Shown here: one piece after another, positions 5,063 through 5,843 of the stretch | Position numbering within the stretch: the stretch's first letter is position 1 | Layout of the letters: every line of letters begins with the position of its first letter | Assembly: GCA_018383375.1 (NCBI GenBank) | Contig: JAHAWW010000053.1 | Span: 1-5,843, forward strand | Direction: 5' to 3' | DNA: 5,843 nucleotides | Source of the DNA: Prevotellamassilia sp. | Lineage (GTDB): Bacteria; Bacteroidota; Bacteroidia; Bacteroidales; Bacteroidaceae | The notes under the pieces: generated by a model | The model's database searches: none | What the model saw: the letters and a program-made list of their open reading frames with translations, nothing else | Told to the model about the DNA's origin: nothing | Position numbers and translations under genes: made by a program

Positions 5063-5843
5063 ATGCGTCCCTTCACCGACCTCAAGATTGCCGTAGCCGG
5101 CACAGGTTACGTCGGCCTGAGCATAGCCACATTGCTCTCTCGCCATCATCAAGTCACCGCCGTAGATGTAGTGGCTGAAAAGGTGGACAAGATAAACCAC
5201 CGCCATTCGCCCATTCAAGACGAATATATTGAGAAATACCTTGCCGAGGAGCCCCTCAACCTCCGTGCTACCCTCGACGGCGCCGCAGCCTATGCCGATG
5301 CCGATTTCGTGGTCATTGCCGCTCCGACCAACTACGACCCCGACAAAAACTTCTTCGACACCCACCACATCGAAGACGTCATCGACCTCGTCCTTTCGGT
5401 CAACCCCTCGGCCGTGATGGTCATCAAGAGCACCATCCCCGTAGGCTACACGCGCAGCCTCTATGTCAAATACGCCGCCCGTGGCGTGAAGCAGTTCAAC
5501 CTGCTCTTCTCGCCCGAGTTCTTGCGCGAAAGCAAGGCACTCTATGACAACCTCTATCCCTCGCGCATCATCGTGGGCTATCCCAAAATCATCAACGACG
5601 AAGCCTTCCGTGAAGAAAACGAGGCAATCCTTAAAGTCACCGACCCCGCCGTGATGCGCAGCGCCGCCGAGACTTTTGCAGCCCTGCTTCAAGAAGGTGC
5701 CCTCAAGCCCGACGTAGACACCCTGTTTATGGGTATGAAAGAAGCCGAGGCCGTCAAGCTCTTCGCCAACACCTATCTGGCCCTTCGCGTGAGCTATTTC
5801 AACGAACTCGACACCTATGCCGAAATGAAAGGCCTCGACTCTC
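5063..5843 (+). CDS. ugd: UDP-glucose 6-dehydrogenase, N-terminal part
   Basis: This frame stays open for 260 codons to the right window edge. It oxidises UDP-glucose to UDP-glucuronate with two NAD+, supplying the sugar donor for capsule or exopolysaccharide synthesis in the cytoplasm. The NAD-binding GTGYVG is at residues 13-18, after strand LKIAVA. STIPVG (123-128) and SPEFLRE (150-156) are hallmark motifs of the UDP-glucose/GDP-mannose dehydrogenase family. EAEAVKLFANTYLALRVSYF (from 227) carries the conserved lysine (232) and asparagine (236) of the active site. The catalytic cysteine and the UDP-binding C-terminal domain lie beyond the window. The short N-terminus fits the smaller bacterial Ugd type (about 390-410 aa). 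The start at 5063 is the first ATG before the Rossmann strand. It is the first enzyme of the locus after the regulators. Confidence 0.93.
   Translation, partial: MRPFTDLKIAVAGTGYVGLSIATLLSRHHQVTAVDVVAEKVDKINHRHSPIQDEYIEKYLAEEPLNLRATLDGAAAYADADFVVIAAPTNYDPDKNFFDTHHIEDVIDLVLSVNPSAVMVIKSTIPVGYTRSLYVKYAARGVKQFNLLFSPEFLRESKALYDNLYPSRIIVGYPKIINDEAFREENEAILKVTDPAVMRSAAETFAALLQEGALKPDVDTLFMGMKEAEAVKLFANTYLALRVSYFNELDTYAEMKGLDS

Noticed and set aside
5054..5692. 212-aa minus-strand open frame
   Set aside because: It is the antisense shadow of ugd, whose plus-strand translation shows all family motifs.

Overview
The window looks like a Bacteroidales chromosome, perhaps of the Prevotella or Bacteroides kind. 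The evidence is an Asd-like N-terminus, two good matches to the Bacteroidota -7 promoter element (TAnnTTTG), a UpxY-type antiterminator at the head of a polysaccharide locus, and a HicB-HicA pair and an AAA_14/DUF4143 ATPase of kinds common in that order. The genus is inferred, not shown.

Layout from left to right. Positions 1-59 (minus) hold the first 19 codons of asd, with its promoter near 208-215. Positions 216-558 carry no gene but hold two identical 63-bp copies, 84 bp apart, of a palindromic dispersed-type repeat. Positions 559-1173 (minus) are an AT-rich hicB-hicA toxin-antitoxin operon with its own promoter at 1222-1229. Positions 1174-2184 are a roughly 1-kb AT-rich stretch with no convincing gene; they hold a 35-bp palindrome (1484-1518), a start-less reading frame that may be a gene remnant (1697-1870), an 8-G tract (1879-1886) and a hairpin-rich leader.

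From 2185 the DNA becomes visibly GC-richer. A UpxY-like NusG paralogue (2185-2769) overlaps by 8 bp a 288-aa protein of unknown family (2762-3628). An AAA+ ATPase with a nuclease-like C-terminal fold (3645-4940) lies on the opposite strand, preceded by three 21-bp repeats at an exact 33-bp period. UDP-glucose 6-dehydrogenase (5063 to the window edge) follows on the plus strand.

The plus-strand genes read as the start of a capsule or exopolysaccharide locus: UpxY-type proteins let RNA polymerase read through the long operon, and Ugd supplies UDP-glucuronic acid. HicBA and the ATPase look like accessory passengers placed just upstream of, and inside, this locus. The most interesting points are the twin structured repeats, the 33-bp-phased repeats in front of the ATPase (in frame with it, near-palindromic and promoter-like), and the unrecognised gene in the usual upxZ slot.
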